Below are positions 5,006 through 6,616 of a stretch of 6,616 bases of DNA, piece after piece. The notes beneath the pieces were generated by a model that saw only the letters and a program-made list of their open reading frames with translations, was not told the origin of the DNA and did not search any database. Each line of letters begins with the position of its first letter. Position 1 is the first letter of the stretch. The DNA is taken from positions 1 through 6,616 of the forward strand of contig JANQSR010000001.1 in assembly GCA_028279205.1 (NCBI GenBank). The letters run 5' to 3'. This DNA is from Simkania sp. (lineage in GTDB: Bacteria; Chlamydiota; Chlamydiia; Chlamydiales; Simkaniaceae). Position numbers and translations under genes: made by a program.

Positions 5006-6474
5006 ACTAGCGTCCGGATCTTTTCAGAGAGTAACTTTTTGACAACCTCGGGAGAGGCTTTACCCTTCGTTAACTTCATGACCTGACCTACGAGATGGTT
5101 GAAGGCCTTCTCCTTACCCGCCTTGAGATCCTCTAAAGATTGGCTGTTCTCGGTGATCACCTGCTCAACAATCGGTTCAATGGTAGAGGTTTCGTGAATA
5201 GCCTGAAAATTGGGATTCTCTTTAATGATCAACTCTGGATCTTTCCCTTCATCTTGAACCATGATATCGGCCACCTCTTTGGCAATGCGACCTGTGATCT
5301 TTTTTTTGTCAATGAAGTTTACAAGGGATGCGATCTGTTTTGATGAAATTTTTGAGCGATAAATGGGAGTGCCACTCTCTTTCAAGCGTCCAACAAACTC
5401 TACAGTGATCCAATTGCACAAAGAGGTGGGGTTTTCACAAAATTTTAGCCCCTCTTCAAAATAATCAGCAAGTGCCTTTTCGTCTACCAAGATAGAAGCG
5501 TTGTACCTAGTTAGACCAAGTTTGGTGACATAGCGATCCAATCGCTCATAGGGAAGCTCGGGCATTTTTTGCCTGATCTTTTCTATAAAATTCTTCGATA
5601 AAACGACAGGTGGCAAGTCGGGCTCAGGAAAGTAACGGTAATCGCTTGCACTCTCTTTAAACCGCATGGTGACGGTCTTTTTCGTAGCTAAATCAAAGCG
5701 AACCGTCTCACTTTTTACAACCAGGGATGGATCTTCATCTGGGTGAGCCTCATAGGCCTCGATCTGACGGCGAACCTCTGCTTCAATCGCCATTGCCATA
5801 TTTGTGAAAGAGTTCATGTTTTTCACTTCAACTTTATTGCGCAGCTTTGTCTCTCCCACAGGTCTTACCGACACGTTGGTGTCCATCCTGAATGAGCCTT
5901 CCTCCATATTACAATCAGAGATATCCAAATAGTGTGCGATACCTCTGATTGCCATGGCGTAGGCGACTGCCTCTTGGGAAGAGGAGATGCAAGGCTTGGA
6001 GACAATTTCTAGAAGGGGAGCACCAGCCCTATTAAAATCGACCCCAGCAAACCCTGAAAAATGTTTGAGCATCCCAGCATCATCTTCTAAGTGAGCATAA
6101 GCGACTCCAAACTTTTTGAAATTGCCTTCGACCTCTGCAAGGACAGTTCCTTCAGTTATGATCGGATCATAAAACTGCGTGATCTGAAAGTTGCGAGGAC
6201 TATCTGGATAGAAATAGGACTTGCGGTCAAATTTGCTATGTGGAGCAATTTTTGCTTGGATAGCACATCCAAAAAGAACCGCTTTTTTCACAGCCTTTTT
6301 GTTCAAAACAGGCAAAGCTCCAGGCTGCCCCGTATCGATCACATCAATATTTGTATTTGGCTCATCGCCAAAACGGTTGGGAGACCGAGCAAAAAGCTTT
6401 GAACGGGTATTGAGTCGGAGGTGAATTTCGAGACCAATTATCACCTCCCAACCTGGATGAAGAGAATGCCCCAT
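5002..6474 (-). CDS. gatB: Asp/Glu-tRNA(Asn/Gln) amidotransferase subunit B
   Basis: GatB is the kinase/tRNA-binding subunit of GatCAB. It phosphorylates the side chain of Glu-tRNA(Gln) or Asp-tRNA(Asn) and uses ammonia channelled from GatA to give Gln-tRNA or Asn-tRNA. The 490 residues are the normal length. The cradle domain shows VIIGLEIHLRLNTRSKLF (11-28), PGALPVLNKKAV (51-62), HSKFDRKSYFYPDSP (79-93), LEDDAGMLKH (129-138), and the family signature DFNRAGAPLLEIV (146-158). KESASDYRYFPEPDLPPV (273-290) closes it. The C-terminal YqeY-like tail domain follows, ending KGKASPEVVKKLL (470-482). The ATG has a good site, GGAAGGG (complement of 6481-6487), six bases upstream, inside gatA. It overlaps the gatA end by 34 bp and the convergent nadB end by 4 bp (5002-5005); no terminator is visible between gatB and nadB. 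Confidence 0.97.
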   Translation of the reverse strand: MGHSLHPGWEVIIGLEIHLRLNTRSKLFARSPNRFGDEPNTNIDVIDTGQPGALPVLNKKAVKKAVLFGCAIQAKIAPHSKFDRKSYFYPDSPRNFQITQFYDPIITEGTVLAEVEGNFKKFGVAYAHLEDDAGMLKHFSGFAGVDFNRAGAPLLEIVSKPCISSSQEAVAYAMAIRGIAHYLDISDCNMEEGSFRMDTNVSVRPVGETKLRNKVEVKNMNSFTNMAMAIEAEVRRQIEAYEAHPDEDPSLVVKSETVRFDLATKKTVTMRFKESASDYRYFPEPDLPPVVLSKNFIEKIRQKMPELPYERLDRYVTKLGLTRYNASILVDEKALADYFEEGLKFCENPTSLCNWITVEFVGRLKESGTPIYRSKISSKQIASLVNFIDKKKITGRIAKEVADIMVQDEGKDPELIIKENPNFQAIHETSTIEPIVEQVITENSQSLEDLKAGKEKAFNHLVGQVMKLTKGKASPEVVKKLLSEKIRTLV

Positions 6475-6616
6475 TTATTTCCCTTCCGATCAAAAAGGGG
6501 GGGCAAAAAGCTAAAGAAGCTCCGCGCTTTTTCAAACTGAGAGGCAAAATTCAACAGACGTCTGTCGGAAAGTTGTGGTCCAAGAAGCTGAATACCTTGC
6601 GGTAGTTGATTTTCAT
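6441..6616 (-). CDS. gatA: Asp/Glu-tRNA(Asn/Gln) amidotransferase subunit A, C-terminal end (partial)
   Basis: Only the last 57 codons are present; the 5' part lies beyond the right edge. GatA is the amidase-signature subunit that releases ammonia from glutamine for GatB. The segment begins ENQLPQGIQLLGPQLSDRRL (6614 leftwards), the conserved LP-GIQL-GP-LS pattern near the end of GatA. LNFASQFEKA follows, matching the family's final helix. About 27 further residues (SFFSFLPPLFD...GRs end) continue past the usual ending because the frame runs 34 bp into gatB before a TGA at 6443-6441. The catalytic Ser-Ser-Lys region is not in the window. The identification rests on this short motif plus the adjacent gatB; the order implies gatC further upstream. 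Confidence 0.85.
   Translation of the reverse strand, partial: ENQLPQGIQLLGPQLSDRRLLNFASQFEKARSFFSFLPPLFDRKGNKWGILFIQVGR

Noticed and set aside
6091..6402. 103-codon + strand frame opposite gatB
   Set aside because: It lies entirely within the strongly conserved N-terminal coding region of gatB on the other strand and has no known motif.
6362..6547. 61-codon minus-strand frame across the gatA/gatB junction as a separate gene
   Set aside because: The region is accounted for by the gatA C-terminus and the gatB start in the other two minus-strand frames, both with family motifs.

Overview
The window looks like chromosomal core DNA of an intracellular-type bacterium, most likely a member of the Chlamydiae and probably an environmental (Parachlamydia/Waddlia-like) lineage. 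This is inference. It rests on the nusB-murB pair, which I recall as also adjacent in Chlamydia, on the GatCAB indirect aminoacylation genes, on protein style, and on moderate AT-rich composition. No rRNA, tRNA, CRISPR array, insertion sequence, integrase or phage gene is visible.

Left block (about 130-2291, + strand): a compact three-gene operon. nusB (transcription antitermination, rRNA synthesis) overlaps murB (UDP-N-acetylenolpyruvoylglucosamine reductase, peptidoglycan precursor synthesis) by 20 bp. murB is followed with no gap by a GTG-started PHP-family phosphoesterase of the RNase AM/YciV type. An extended -10 promoter precedes nusB. A perfect 12-bp-arm hairpin at the end of the phosphoesterase gene closes the block. 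The first ~130 bp are ambiguous and may hold the 5' end of a divergent gene.

Middle block (2307-3469): one minus-strand gene for a 278-residue soluble protein that I do not recognise, with a strong Shine-Dalgarno and a good sigma70-like promoter. The divergent spacer of 326 bp between it and nadB is very AT-rich and full of symmetry: a palindromic -10 (TATAATTATA), a 14-bp perfect palindrome nested in a 9-bp inverted repeat, and a 12-bp direct repeat that coincides with the nadB core promoter. It is the most interesting non-coding stretch here.

Right block: nadB (L-aspartate oxidase, first step of de novo NAD synthesis; + strand) ends with a 4-bp convergent overlap with gatB. gatB and the 3' end of gatA (minus strand) encode two subunits of the Asp-tRNA(Asn)/Glu-tRNA(Gln) amidotransferase; gatA and gatB overlap by 34 bp.

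Most of the window is ordinary housekeeping. Items worth a second look are the unrecognised 278-residue protein, the symmetric regulatory spacer, the apparently leaderless nadB, the isolated nadB with no nadA or nadC beside it, and the Cys in place of the usual catalytic Ser in MurB.
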